Part shown: in pieces, positions 9,060-18,303 of the stretch
Layout of the letters: each line of letters opens with the position of its first letter
Numbering within the stretch: the stretch's first letter is position 1
Origin: CAZJFC01 sp964545245
GTDB taxonomy: Bacteria; Pseudomonadota; Alphaproteobacteria; Rickettsiales; 21-14-0-20-44-7
DNA length: 55,474 nucleotides
Assembly (NCBI GenBank): GCA_964545245.1
Contig: CAZJFC010000006.1
Span: 1-55,474 of the forward strand
Direction of reading: 5' to 3'
Translations under genes and position numbers: made by a program
The notes under the pieces: model-generated
What the model was told of the DNA's origin: nothing
What the model saw: the letters and a program-made list of their open reading frames with translations, nothing else
Database searches by the model: none

Positions 9060-10070
9060 TCATGCAGCCGCGGGTTGTAACTGAAGCTCTGCCTGCTGAA
9101 TCAGCTCATTGATAATTTCACTGCAGCTTTGCTCTTTGGTAACCATGCCAACACTTTGTCCTGCCATGACTGAGCCATTTTCAATATCACCGTCAATAAC
9201 CGCGCGGCGTAATGCTCCTGCCCAGAAATGTTCAATTTTTAGCTGTGCCTCTTCTTTTGAAAGTTTGCCACTACGGAATTCAGCAATGGTTTCCTGCTGG
9301 CATCTTATAAATGCGTCAGTGGCCTTGTTTTCAATGGCCCGTACCGGGATGACCGGGAATTCGGGGTCAATCTGTACTGAAACGGTCGCGTCGCGTGCGG
9401 CGGATTTGATGAATAGTCTTTTAAAGTTTTCATGCGCGATTGATTCTGTCGCGCAAACAAACCTTGTACCAAGCTGGACGCCGCTTGCGCCCATTTGCAG
9501 GTAATTCACGATGGCCTCACCACGGCCAATTCCGCCTGCTATGAATACAGGGACTTCCTTTATATGAGGTAGGATTTCCTGCGCCAGAACCGAAGTTGAT
9601 ACCGGGCCAATATGCCCGCCTGCTTCCATTCCTTCAATCACCAGCGCGTCAGTACCGGAACGTATCAGCTTTTTGGCAATAATCAGGGCAGGGGCAAAAC
9701 ACACTACTTTTGAGAATTCTTTTGCTTTTTTTATGTATATGTCTTTGGGAAGGCCTCCTGCGAATACTACATGGGAAACTTTGTTATTCCTGCAAACTTC
9801 AATCAATTCCTCGATTTTCGGGTGCATTGTGATCAGGTTCACGCCAAAAGGTTTTTTAGTGAGTTCCTGCGTGGCTTTAATTTCCGCATCAAGCAATTCC
9901 GGGGGCATGGCGCTTGCGGCAATTACGCCAAAACCACCTGCGTTGGATATAGCGGCGACAAGGTTGCGTTCCGAGACCCAACTCATTGCGCCACCAAGAA
10001 TGGCATATTCTGTGCCGAAAAAATCAATACCTCTTTTCCAAAGGCTTTCTAATGAGTTCATCCACGGCAA
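9060..10070 (-). CDS. nitronate monooxygenase-family FMN enzyme
   Basis: 336-aa TIM-barrel flavoprotein of the nitronate monooxygenase / 2-nitropropane dioxygenase family. Visible are the N-terminal GGAMSWVSERNLVAAISNAG, the EAGGHIGP segment with the conserved His, and the FMN phosphate-binding GGIGRGEAIVNYLQMGA. Members oxidise alkyl nitronates or act as quinone reductases, so the substrate is not fixed. It is transcribed with the 141-aa gene upstream (23-bp gap). Confidence 0.9.
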   Translation of the reverse strand: MPWMNSLESLWKRGIDFFGTEYAILGGAMSWVSERNLVAAISNAGGFGVIAASAMPPELLDAEIKATQELTKKPFGVNLITMHPKIEELIEVCRNNKVSHVVFAGGLPKDIYIKKAKEFSKVVCFAPALIIAKKLIRSGTDALVIEGMEAGGHIGPVSTSVLAQEILPHIKEVPVFIAGGIGRGEAIVNYLQMGASGVQLGTRFVCATESIAHENFKRLFIKSAARDATVSVQIDPEFPVIPVRAIENKATDAFIRCQQETIAEFRSGKLSKEEAQLKIEHFWAGALRRAVIDGDIENGSVMAGQSVGMVTKEQSCSEIINELIQQAELQLQPAAA

Positions 10071-10093
10071 AATAAGGATTTTTAGCGCAAAGT

Positions 10094-10519
10094 CTAGGCT
10101 GTAATGGAATTATGGCTGAAATTATGGTTAAGCCAGTCAGATGTGGTAACGCGCATGGCCTTTTTATAGGCTCCTGAGGCTGTATTAAGCTCTGCCAGGT
10201 TAATGCTTTCAGAAGTACCCGCAAAACTGCTGCTATCAGAAGTGATTTCATTGATTGCTGCATTCGCGACTTCGGTTGCTGCTGCAATGCCGGCGCCTAC
10301 CGGCCCCCCAAATATTGCGCCGCCGACAATATTGGAAAAGGAACTGATACTGTCACCGGTTATTGCCCGATAAATATTTGAAACGATAGGAATATGCTGA
10401 AGCGGGTTGATTGCGTCAAATATCTGTCCGAAGAATGTGGATTCTTCAACAGCCTGCGCCGCTTTGCCCGTTGTTTGTGGATTGACTACCACAGAATTGC
10501 TTATATACATAACACCCAT
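10094..10519 (-). CDS. alphaproteobacterial hypothetical with glycine-rich hydrophobic centre
   Basis: 141-aa protein. The middle (about residues 38-85) has the pattern DAINPLQHIPIVSNIYRAITGD followed by a Gly/Ala-rich hydrophobic stretch (GGAIFGGPVGAGIAAATEV). I recall proteins of this shape as conserved hypotheticals in alphaproteobacteria; no function is known to me. There is no signal peptide. An internal Met at residue 4 is an alternative start. The DNA upstream to lysC (60 bp) shows no terminator. Confidence 0.7.
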   Translation of the reverse strand: MGVMYISNSVVVNPQTTGKAAQAVEESTFFGQIFDAINPLQHIPIVSNIYRAITGDSISSFSNIVGGAIFGGPVGAGIAAATEVANAAINEITSDSSSFAGTSESINLAELNTASGAYKKAMRVTTSDWLNHNFSHNSITA

Positions 10520-10579
10520 ACTGCGTATATAGCAATTTGTATGCCAAATGGCTGTGGAGAAGGATTTGCGCGAGGCTGT

Positions 10580-11839
10580 TTACTTATTCTTAACTATTTT
10601 CTTTTTAGGTGCTGCTGGAATTTTATGCAGCTCATAAGCTTCATGGAGCGCGCGAACGGCAAGTTCCATATATGAGGAATCAATCAGCACGCTGATTTTG
10701 ATTTCTGAAGTACTGATAACAAATATATTGATACCTTTTGAAGCCAGGGTTTCGAACATTTTTGCGGCAATACCTGAGTGGGACTGCATGCCAATGCCAA
10801 TAACCGATACTTTGGCAACCTTGCCGTCGGAAATGATTTTGGAGTAGCCAAGTTTTTTAGCTTTCTTGGCAGCTTCGAGAGTTTTTATAGCTTTATCCAA
10901 CTCGCCCTTCGGAACGGTGAAGGAAACGTCGGTCTTTTTCCCGTCTTCCGATACGTTTTGGACGATCATGTCCACGTTAACTTCCGCAGTAGCTAGCGGG
11001 GCAAAGATTTTTGCGGCTACGCCGGGGGTATTCTCAACAGAGATAAGGGTTACACGCGCCTCATTCTGGCTATATGCAATGCCTGTTACTAAACGTCTTT
11101 CCATAATTTCCTCGTTTTCTACTAACATTGTTCCGGGAACATTTTCAAAGCTTGAAAGTACCTGAAGCGGAACTTTATATTTTGCGGCCAATTCAACAGA
11201 GCGGCTGTGCAGGACTTTCGCTCCTAATGAAGCCATTTCGAGCATTTCTTCGTAGCCCACCTTCTGAAGTTTTCTTGCTTCAGGAACAATTCTGGGGTCA
11301 GTGGTATAAACACCGTCAACATCAGTATAGATATCACACCTGTCAGCCTTAAGCGCAGCAGCGACGGCAACGGCAGAAGTGTCTGAACCACCGCGGCCAA
11401 GTGTGGTGATGCGCCCATCTTCAGTTACGCCCTGAAAACCTGGAATAACTGCAATTTCTCCTTTTTTGAACCCGTCGAGCAATGGTTTGGTATTGATTTC
11501 CGCGATGCGGGCTTTGCTATGGCTTGAATCGGTGTTAATGCCAAGCTGCCAGCCCTGATAGGAGCGGGCTTTGAGCCCTAGTTCCTGCAAAGCTATTGCC
11601 AGAAGTCCACTAGTGACCTGTTCACCGCTGGAAACTACGGTATCATATTCAGATTCGCTCTTTATTTTGAACTCATTGACAAAACCAGCAAGTTTATTAG
11701 TTTCGCCGCTCATAGCGGAAACAACAACGGCAATCTTATTGCCTTTTTTGGCTTCTTTCTGAACGAGCTTTGCTACATTGCGAATTCTTTCGATATTCGC
11801 TACGGAGGTACCGCCAAATTTTTGTACAACAATTGCCAT
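10580..11839 (-). CDS. lysC: aspartate kinase
   Basis: 419-aa monofunctional aspartokinase, the first step to lysine, threonine, methionine and diaminopimelate. The kinase domain starts VQKFGGTSVANIERI and includes GRGGSDTSAVAVAAAL and TDVDGVYTTDPRIVPEA. The last 150 residues form two ACT domains that bind the feedback effector (ENTPGVAAKIFAPLA, then GIGMQSHSGIAAKMF). Length is typical. It is divergent from the 734-aa membrane protein across 155 bp in which I see no convincing promoter. Confidence 0.96.
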   Translation of the reverse strand: MAIVVQKFGGTSVANIERIRNVAKLVQKEAKKGNKIAVVVSAMSGETNKLAGFVNEFKIKSESEYDTVVSSGEQVTSGLLAIALQELGLKARSYQGWQLGINTDSSHSKARIAEINTKPLLDGFKKGEIAVIPGFQGVTEDGRITTLGRGGSDTSAVAVAAALKADRCDIYTDVDGVYTTDPRIVPEARKLQKVGYEEMLEMASLGAKVLHSRSVELAAKYKVPLQVLSSFENVPGTMLVENEEIMERRLVTGIAYSQNEARVTLISVENTPGVAAKIFAPLATAEVNVDMIVQNVSEDGKKTDVSFTVPKGELDKAIKTLEAAKKAKKLGYSKIISDGKVAKVSVIGIGMQSHSGIAAKMFETLASKGINIFVISTSEIKISVLIDSSYMELAVRALHEAYELHKIPAAPKKKIVKNK

Positions 11840-11994
11840 GACTGGCTTTTAACTTTCCGTAAGGTTACTGTCAACGGCTATAACTTGGTTAATTTATCAG
11901 TGTTTGAGTTACATCGCCAGTTAATCGCAATATGCCACTATATTTTTATTGATAAATAACTGGACAAAATGGTTATGGAAGTCAAAAGGAATGT

Positions 11995-14199
11995 ATGCTT
12001 AATTTTCTGTATTTCCTTATAAATTTTCTTGGTGCAGTACTCATATTTTCTATCCAGCCGATGGTTGCGAAGGCGGCTTTGCCTATTTTAGGAGGGGTGC
12101 CGTTCGTCTGGGCAGGTTGTATGGTATTTTTTCAGGCCATGCTGCTATGCGCATATATTTATGCACATGTGCTGAATAATTATGCCAGCAGAAAACTTAA
12201 TGTTATTTTTCATCTGGGGTTATTTTTAACTGCCTGGGTAGCTGTACTGCCTTTGGATATTAAAGCTGTTTTTGCCGAAGAGCCAGATGATATTCTCCCC
12301 CAATTATGGCTTATAAAAGCATTGATTATTTGTGTGGCATTGCCGTTTTTCGTGGTTGCGGCAACATCGCCTCTCTCACAGAGCTGGTATGCGAAGTCTG
12401 GCGGGCAGAAAAAGCCTTATGTGCTATATGCCGCAAGTAATGCGGGGAGTTTTGTAGGATTATTTTCTTATCCTCTTGTCATTGAGTCCAATATTACATT
12501 AGCTCAGCAGGGGAGTTTATTCAGCTTCTCATTCTATGCTCTATTCATATTGTTTGTTATCGCAGGATTTTATCTTTTGAAGGCAAAAGGCAATGTTCTA
12601 CAGGTGGGCAATGTTCATAAGTCAACGATACCAGCTTCATATAAGCTGTTATGGGTGGCATTAGCTTTTATTCCCTCCAGCCTCCTTTACGGTGTAACTA
12701 ATTACATTACCCTTGATATTGCTTCATTCCCGCTTTTATGGATTATCCCGCTCGGTATTTATATTTTTAGTTTTGTACTGGTATTTGGGGAAAAGGGCAG
12801 GGAGATAGGGAGTTCTAAAATCAGCCATTTTGCTTTGGCAACGGCGATGATAATTTATATTAAAGATGCGATTGCGGATAGCAGTATTACAATTACGGTG
12901 ATAATTGCGGTTCACCTTGTTACCTTATTTATCATCTGCATGACGGTGCATCAGAAGTTATATGACACGCGTCCACAGGACTCCCGCAATATGACTTCGT
13001 TTTATATATACATGTCATTGGGCGGTGTGCTGGGCGGTATTTTCAATACGTTCATCGCTCCAGAGATATTTAACAGCATAGCAGAGTATGCCATCATCCT
13101 GTTCCTGTCATTATTCATATGGCTTGAATTCCGTGAAAGGGACATTAGGGCTGATTTAAAATTCCTTCTAAATTCTCTAATATATATATCCATCGCGGTT
13201 GTACTGGTGTTTGTATTGCTTGAGGTTTTGTCTGAGAGAAAGGAGTGGGTTCAATACGTAGCAAAATCAGTTAATATGGTAATGCTGGTTACAGGAATGC
13301 TAGTAATACTTAGGTACATCGGCAGGCCAACTATTGCCATAATATCATTATCAATGATTATTTTTCTATCTTACCTGATTTTGAAAGATTCCGACTCACG
13401 GAATATAATATACGAAGCCCGGAGTATTTTTGGGATAAGCAAGGTCGCGCATGATAATAACACTGGCGAGCGGATTTTCATTCATGGCACAACAATTCAT
13501 GGAACCCAACGATTCGATGGTATTGGAATGACAGGGGTTAATACATATTATTATCCTCTGCTGGATATTTTTTCTGTTGTAAATAGTAATGAAAAAACAA
13601 AAAATAAACCTGTGGCAGTTGTTGGTTTAGGGGTTGGTATTCTTAACTGTTACGGTAAGAAAAATCAGCAATTTGACTTATATGAAATTGACCCTACGGT
13701 GCAGAAAATAGCTGAGGAATACTTTACATATATGAGGGATTGCCTGCCTGAAAAGGAAGTGCATATAGGTGATGGCAGGGTGAATATAAGCAAACAAGCT
13801 GATGGTAAATATGGTGTCATTATTCTGGATGCCTTCAGTTCGGATTCTGTGCCCGTTCACTTATTAACGCTGGAGGCGCTTGATATATATGCGTCAAAGC
13901 TTAGCGAAGATGGCATCATAGCTGCCAATATATCAAACCGCTATCTGGATTTATTAAAGGTTTTGATGGCAGTGAGCAAAAAGCTGGGGCTTTACGCAGT
14001 TTATACGGAACATTCTCCGACAGAGGGGCAAAAACATCTTAAACCTTCAATGTGGGTGGCTATTGCCAGGCAGGAAAAGGTACTAAAAGATATGATTACC
14101 CAAAAAAATGATATAAACTGGGAATGGGGCAGTACTACAGATAGTGATTTTATCTGGACTGATGATTATTCGAATATACTGGGTTCAATTAAATGGTAA
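11995..14199 (+). CDS. polytopic membrane protein fused to a spermidine-synthase-like domain
   Basis: 734 aa. The first roughly 500 residues hold more than ten hydrophobic segments. Residues about 535-700 form a Rossmann methyltransferase-like domain of the spermidine synthase superfamily: VAVVGLGVGILNCYG, an acidic strand end YEIDP, IGDGR and ILDAFSSDSVPVHLLT. Fused membrane/SpeE-like proteins of this kind are widespread, but most have no shown aminopropyl transferase activity. AAAAGGA precedes the ATG. No polyamine gene is adjacent. Confidence 0.85.
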   Translation: MLNFLYFLINFLGAVLIFSIQPMVAKAALPILGGVPFVWAGCMVFFQAMLLCAYIYAHVLNNYASRKLNVIFHLGLFLTAWVAVLPLDIKAVFAEEPDDILPQLWLIKALIICVALPFFVVAATSPLSQSWYAKSGGQKKPYVLYAASNAGSFVGLFSYPLVIESNITLAQQGSLFSFSFYALFILFVIAGFYLLKAKGNVLQVGNVHKSTIPASYKLLWVALAFIPSSLLYGVTNYITLDIASFPLLWIIPLGIYIFSFVLVFGEKGREIGSSKISHFALATAMIIYIKDAIADSSITITVIIAVHLVTLFIICMTVHQKLYDTRPQDSRNMTSFYIYMSLGGVLGGIFNTFIAPEIFNSIAEYAIILFLSLFIWLEFRERDIRADLKFLLNSLIYISIAVVLVFVLLEVLSERKEWVQYVAKSVNMVMLVTGMLVILRYIGRPTIAIISLSMIIFLSYLILKDSDSRNIIYEARSIFGISKVAHDNNTGERIFIHGTTIHGTQRFDGIGMTGVNTYYYPLLDIFSVVNSNEKTKNKPVAVVGLGVGILNCYGKKNQQFDLYEIDPTVQKIAEEYFTYMRDCLPEKEVHIGDGRVNISKQADGKYGVIILDAFSSDSVPVHLLTLEALDIYASKLSEDGIIAANISNRYLDLLKVLMAVSKKLGLYAVYTEHSPTEGQKHLKPSMWVAIARQEKVLKDMITQKNDINWEWGSTTDSDFIWTDDYSNILGSIKW

Positions 14200-14219
14200 G
14201 TTACAGCGCTTAATTGCTA

Positions 14220-14249
14220 TTGATTTGCCTGCATTTATTCCTATATAAT
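14220..14249 (+). promoter_or_regulatory. candidate sigma-70 promoter for nadA
   Basis: TTGATT (14220-14225), an 18-bp spacer and TATAAT (14244-14249). Predicted start near 14256, giving a leader of about 40 nt before nadA that contains the hairpin at 14260-14275. Confidence 0.5.
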
Positions 14250-14259
14250 AGGTGCAAAT

Positions 14260-14284
14260 CCCGCGTATTTGCGGGCGTTTTTAT
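14260..14284 (+). terminator. intrinsic terminator hairpin before nadA
   Basis: Stem CCCGC (14260-14264) / GCGGG (14271-14275) with loop GTATTT, then CG and a T-rich run. An overlapping alternative stem GCAAAT/ATTTGC (14254-14259 with 14267-14272) cannot form at the same time. It may simply end the upstream gene's transcript, or act inside the nadA leader. Confidence 0.6.
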
Positions 14285-14296
14285 TTGGATAAAGTA

Positions 14297-15274
14297 ATGA
14301 GTTTATTGCTTACCGAAAGGGATATAGACCCTACTCTTGACCTGGAAGACGAGATTCTCCGCCTTAAAAAGGAAATGAATGCGGTTATTCTTGCCCATTA
14401 TTATCAAGAGGGGGAATTGCAGGATATTGCTGATTTTGTGGGCGATTCCCTTGATCTTTCACGCAAGGCAGCAGCAACTGATGCTGATGTGATTGTTTTT
14501 TGCGGCGTAAAGTTTATGGCGGAAGTGGCAAAGATTCTTTCGCCCCAGAAAAAAGTTATCGTTCCTGACATGAAGGCCGGTTGCAGCCTTGAAGATTCAT
14601 GCCCGCCCAATGAATTCAGGAAATTCCGTGAGGCTCATCCTGACCATATTGCGCTTACCTATATCAATTGCTCGGCTGAGATTAAGGCTCTTTCCGACAT
14701 TATCGTCACCAGTTCCAGCGCGGAAGTAATCTTGAGCCAGTTGCCTAAGGAGCAGAAAATCATTTTTGCGCCAGATAAACATTTGGGCGCTTATCTTAAT
14801 CACAAGACCGGGCGTGATATGCTGCTTTGGCAAGGGACATGCATCGTTCACGAGCAGTTCAGCGAAAAAGAACTGATAAAACTGAAAACACGTCATTCTA
14901 AAGCTAAGATTATCGCGCATCCTGAGTGTCCGCAGGAAATTCTTCGCCATGCGGAATATATTGGCTCAACTTCCGCCCTTATAAAATATACGCAGGAAAC
15001 CGCGCAGGATGAATTCATCGTCCTTACTGAGCCTGGAATCATGCACCAGATGAAAAAATTAAATCCACACAAAACATTCTATGATGTTCCGGGGCAGGAA
15101 GGGGCGTGTGCGTGGTGTAATACATGCCCATTCATGAAGCTGAATACTATGGAGAAATTGTACCTTTGCATGAAAAATGGCGCGCCGGAGCTTGATGTGC
15201 CGGAAAGTATACGCATCAAGGCAAAAATGAGTTTGGACAGGATGCTTGAAATGGCAAATTCGGTAAACCGATAA
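14297..15274 (+). CDS. nadA: quinolinate synthase
   Basis: Fe-S enzyme that condenses iminoaspartate with dihydroxyacetone phosphate to quinolinate in NAD synthesis. With the ATG at 14297 it is 325 aa. A longer reading from 14252 would start inside the terminator hairpin and is rejected. Family blocks seen are AVILAHYYQEGELQD, YINCSAEIKALSD, HPECPQEI and the C-terminal CAWCNTCPFM. The three cluster cysteines are expected in the YINCS, GTCIVHE and CAWCNTC segments. nadB and nadC are not in the window. Confidence 0.95.
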   Translation: MSLLLTERDIDPTLDLEDEILRLKKEMNAVILAHYYQEGELQDIADFVGDSLDLSRKAAATDADVIVFCGVKFMAEVAKILSPQKKVIVPDMKAGCSLEDSCPPNEFRKFREAHPDHIALTYINCSAEIKALSDIIVTSSSAEVILSQLPKEQKIIFAPDKHLGAYLNHKTGRDMLLWQGTCIVHEQFSEKELIKLKTRHSKAKIIAHPECPQEILRHAEYIGSTSALIKYTQETAQDEFIVLTEPGIMHQMKKLNPHKTFYDVPGQEGACAWCNTCPFMKLNTMEKLYLCMKNGAPELDVPESIRIKAKMSLDRMLEMANSVNR

Positions 15275-15339
15275 GTTTTTGGTGACAGCTTTACCTTAGT
15301 TGGATAACCTGACTATATAACATCTACCCATATCCTATA

Positions 15340-16134
15340 ATGGACTATATCCACGCGCTCATCCTCGGCATTGTAGAGGGGCTTACCGAGTTCCTGCCTG
15401 TCTCCAGTACCGGACATTTAATATTGTTCCGGGATATGCTGGGCTTGAGGACGCCACCGGGACAGGTGTTTGAGATAGTAATTCAACTGGGAGCCATTCT
15501 TGCTATCTGTTATAAATACAGGCAGAAATTATTTGGGGTGCTAATAACTGCGCATAAAAATACTTCATCCCAGAAATTTCTGGTGAATATAGCGCTCGCC
15601 TTTTTTCCCGCGGCGCTTATAGGAGTATTCGCGCATGATTACATCAAAGAGGAGTTGTTCCTACCCGAAGTGGTGGCAATAGCGCTTATTATTGGGGGGA
15701 TAGCCATAATATTGATTGAATCTTTGGTAAAAAGGGTTCGGTTCAGGGGTATTGAAGAAATCAACTGGAAAACCGCACTGAAGATCGGCTTGTTCCAGAG
15801 CGTTGCCATGATACCCGGTGTTTCACGGTCGGGAGCGACGATTATGGGTTCGCTTTTAGTAGGATTGGAACGTAAGGCTGCTACTGAATTTTCTTTTTTT
15901 CTTGCCATACCGACAATGCTTGGCGCAACAGTATTTGATTTATACAAGAACTGGGGGCTGCTGAGCGTGGACTCATTTCTGGTAATTGCGGTTGGGTTTG
16001 TTATGGCATTCATTGCCGCTTTGTTCGTTGTGGATGTGGCAATAAGGTTTATCAGTACGCACGGCTTTAAGCCATTTGCCTATTATAGGATTCTATTAGG
16101 GGTGGTGATTCTGGCGCTGCTGGAGTGGAGCTAG
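15340..16134 (+). CDS. uppP: undecaprenyl-diphosphate phosphatase
   Basis: 264-aa inner-membrane BacA/UppP enzyme that recycles undecaprenyl diphosphate to the monophosphate carrier for wall synthesis. Both catalytic motifs are present: EGLTEFLPVSSTGHL near the N-terminus and PGVSRSGATIMG at about residues 160-171. The remaining sequence is mostly membrane helix. It lies 65 bp after nadA and converges on mlaC. Confidence 0.95.
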   Translation: MDYIHALILGIVEGLTEFLPVSSTGHLILFRDMLGLRTPPGQVFEIVIQLGAILAICYKYRQKLFGVLITAHKNTSSQKFLVNIALAFFPAALIGVFAHDYIKEELFLPEVVAIALIIGGIAIILIESLVKRVRFRGIEEINWKTALKIGLFQSVAMIPGVSRSGATIMGSLLVGLERKAATEFSFFLAIPTMLGATVFDLYKNWGLLSVDSFLVIAVGFVMAFIAALFVVDVAIRFISTHGFKPFAYYRILLGVVILALLEWS

Positions 16135-16140
16135 AGATTA

Positions 16141-16758
16141 TTAACTTTTTCTCGCGCCGTTCTTATTTTCGGCGGTTTTTGTTTTCAGTAATTCGATGAA
16201 TTTATCAAAACCGTTCTTATTTAAGTAGGAATTGAAATCCTGACGCTGTGTATTGATTAAGCTGATGCCCTCTGCGACAATGTCATTTACTTTATAGCAT
16301 GAACCTACCTTTCTTACCCGGAAACCGACGGTTATATCTTCTTCACCAGGGCTGGAGATAAGAGTGGTAACAAAATGGGAGTCTTTACCGCTAAGGGCTG
16401 TTGAGCCGGTGGTCGTAATTTTTTCCTTGCCAGTATATTCCGTGAAGCGGTTAACATATTGTGAAGTAAGGTATTCTTTGTAAGCCCTGGAATACTCTGA
16501 TTGCTGTTGGTTGCTGATGGTTTTCCAGTGGCGTCCCAGTACGAAACGCGCCATCCAGTCTGCGTCAACCAGTTCAAGGAACATTTTGTTCAACCGGCTT
16601 TTTTTCTGGTTGTTATCAGTGGAACTCTCAAGGATTTTTATTACGTCATCGGTGATATTTTGCACAAAGCCCTGCGGTTCTTTGCAGTTAGACGCTTCAG
16701 CAGGAAAAGTAAATGAAACAATGAGGAGAAAGAGCACCCCGGAAAGAAGTTTTTTCAT
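16141..16758 (-). CDS. mlaC: MlaC/Ttg2D phospholipid-binding periplasmic protein
   Basis: 205 aa with a signal peptide (LSGVLFLLIVSFTFPAEAS). The body matches the MlaC (Ttg2D, toluene tolerance) fold: MFLELVDADWMARFVLGRHW, then SEYSRAYKEYLTSQYVNRFTEY, and GISLINTQRQDFNSYL near the C-terminus. It shuttles phospholipids between the outer-membrane MlaA complex and the inner-membrane ABC transporter. It follows mlaA by 82 bp. The mlaFEDB transporter genes are not here. Confidence 0.9.
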   Translation of the reverse strand: MKKLLSGVLFLLIVSFTFPAEASNCKEPQGFVQNITDDVIKILESSTDNNQKKSRLNKMFLELVDADWMARFVLGRHWKTISNQQQSEYSRAYKEYLTSQYVNRFTEYTGKEKITTTGSTALSGKDSHFVTTLISSPGEEDITVGFRVRKVGSCYKVNDIVAEGISLINTQRQDFNSYLNKNGFDKFIELLKTKTAENKNGARKS

Positions 16759-16840
16759 ATCATGTTACCCAATAAAAACCCAGATTCCCATAACTATAAC
16801 GTAAAATCCTCTCTTATCTGTCGGCCACCCAAGCCGGAGA

Positions 16841-17575
16841 TTAATACACCGGAGGAAGCTTACTATTATTAATATCATCTTTGCGCTTTTGCAAGTAAAG
16901 GCTTCTATAGCTTGCATAAGTGTCGAAAGAATTCTTTTCAATATCATCTGTTACTGGAAGCAGCCTTGAACGGAGGTCAAGAGCGCGTACGCCAACAATC
17001 GCCCATTTTCCCTGCTCAGTAACGACATTGGCATTGGTGAAAGGGTCAATAAAGAAATCGACGCCCATACCAAGCGTATCACGGAAAGTAGATGGGCCGA
17101 TGAACGGAATCACGAAATAGCCACTGTCTTTCCAGCCCCATACTGCTAGGGTCTGGCCAAAATCTTCTTTTCTTTCTTTTAGACCGACTTCAGTTGCTGC
17201 ATCAAATGTTCCGAGGACACCAAAAGTTGTATTGATAATAAAGCGCCAGAAGGAAGTAAAGGCATTCTGGGCATCTCCTTGAAGGACGGAGTTTACTACG
17301 GTTACTGGTTCGCCAATATTATCAACAACATTGGAAACACGGTCGCGTCCCCATACAGGAACAACTCCGCGGTAAATTCTGGTGATAGGTTTGTAGACTA
17401 TACCATCAATAACCTGATTGAATTCATGGATGCCACGATTGACAGGCTCAATGGGATCATTCGCTTCCTCATAGGAAGAGAATTCATCATCGTCATAATG
17501 GTTGGCAGGAGCCGCGTTCGCATTGGATGCCCCCAGCAGCAATGCGATAAGAGAAATATAAAATTGGTTTTTCAT
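16841..17575 (-). CDS. mlaA: MlaA/VacJ outer-membrane lipid asymmetry protein
   Basis: 244-aa MlaA (VacJ) homologue with NDPIEPVNRGIHEFNQVIDG, NSVLQGDAQNAFTSFWRFIINT and GPSTFRDTLGMGVDFFIDP. MlaA removes mislocalised phospholipid from the outer leaflet. The signal peptide (LIALLLGASNANAAPA) has an AxA-type site and no lipobox cysteine, so unlike Escherichia coli MlaA this copy is not predicted to be a lipoprotein. It is followed by mlaC, supporting one transport unit. Confidence 0.92.
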   Translation of the reverse strand: MKNQFYISLIALLLGASNANAAPANHYDDDEFSSYEEANDPIEPVNRGIHEFNQVIDGIVYKPITRIYRGVVPVWGRDRVSNVVDNIGEPVTVVNSVLQGDAQNAFTSFWRFIINTTFGVLGTFDAATEVGLKERKEDFGQTLAVWGWKDSGYFVIPFIGPSTFRDTLGMGVDFFIDPFTNANVVTEQGKWAIVGVRALDLRSRLLPVTDDIEKNSFDTYASYRSLYLQKRKDDINNSKLPPVY

Positions 17576-17658
17576 ATGTGGCGGATACTATATTCAATAT
17601 GTTTATTTTCAATTAAAATCTTGCGATTTCTCGTAAGGTGGATGAATTTTGTTATAAG

Positions 17659-18210
17659 TTACTGATAATATGTGGGATAATTAGCCTTAGGGCCCGATGT
17701 TGGCGGTTGGTTCTGGTCATCGTAATTATACTGCTGGTAATAATATTGATTTGAGCGATATTGTTGTTGTGCAGGTTGCTGCTGGACAGGTTGCTGGTAG
17801 GCAGGTTGTTGATATTGTTGGACGGGCTGCTGGTATTGCGGCTGTACGGCAGCTGTCGGAGACTGGATTCTGTTGCGTGTAGGGGAATATTCGCCGGGAA
17901 GGGTATAGTTGCTGTCGTTATCCGTTGCCGGTGCTGGCCTTCTGGCTGGTTTTGGTGATGCTGTGGTCACCGGTGCTGCATAGATGGCGTCATTATCGAG
18001 ATAATCCGTATCGTCATCGTCAAAATGTACAGTTTTTTGTTGTACTACTTTTGGGATGTACATAGGAAGAGAGTATGTGGCATCGTTGTCTTCGTATGGT
18101 ATTCTCTTATCATCAGAAGAGGCTGGAGATGACAGCAAAACGCATAGCAAAGCTACCGCTGGCCTTGCGGAATATAGTCCGAAAAGTCTACAATGAGCCT
18201 TGATATCCAT
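17659..18210 (-). CDS. exported Q/P/Y-rich low-complexity protein
   Basis: 183 aa from the ATG at 18210; an upstream Met at 18321 would overlap the divergent cinA start. The hydrophobic N-terminus (AVALLCVLLSSPASS) looks like a signal peptide. The N-terminal half has three copies of an acidic motif, D-N-D-x-x-Y-x-x-P (DNDATYSLP, DNDAIYAAP, DNDSNYTLP). The C-terminal half is built from QQPVQQ/QQPAYQQ runs and ends in Tyr/Asn-rich sequence, so it is probably disordered in the envelope. I do not recognise a family. Confidence 0.7.
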   Translation of the reverse strand: MDIKAHCRLFGLYSARPAVALLCVLLSSPASSDDKRIPYEDNDATYSLPMYIPKVVQQKTVHFDDDDTDYLDNDAIYAAPVTTASPKPARRPAPATDNDSNYTLPGEYSPTRNRIQSPTAAVQPQYQQPVQQYQQPAYQQPVQQQPAQQQYRSNQYYYQQYNYDDQNQPPTSGPKANYPTYYQ

Positions 18211-18303
18211 AGTTGAGTCAATTAACCTGAGTACCCTAGTTGTTAAGTAGTGAAAAGTCAAGTAAAATATGGATATTAAAGAACTTATCAGAGGGAAGTG
18301 ATA

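Noticed and set aside
14252..14296. earlier nadA start at 14252
   Set aside because: It would begin inside the terminator hairpin and adds residues not typical of NadA.
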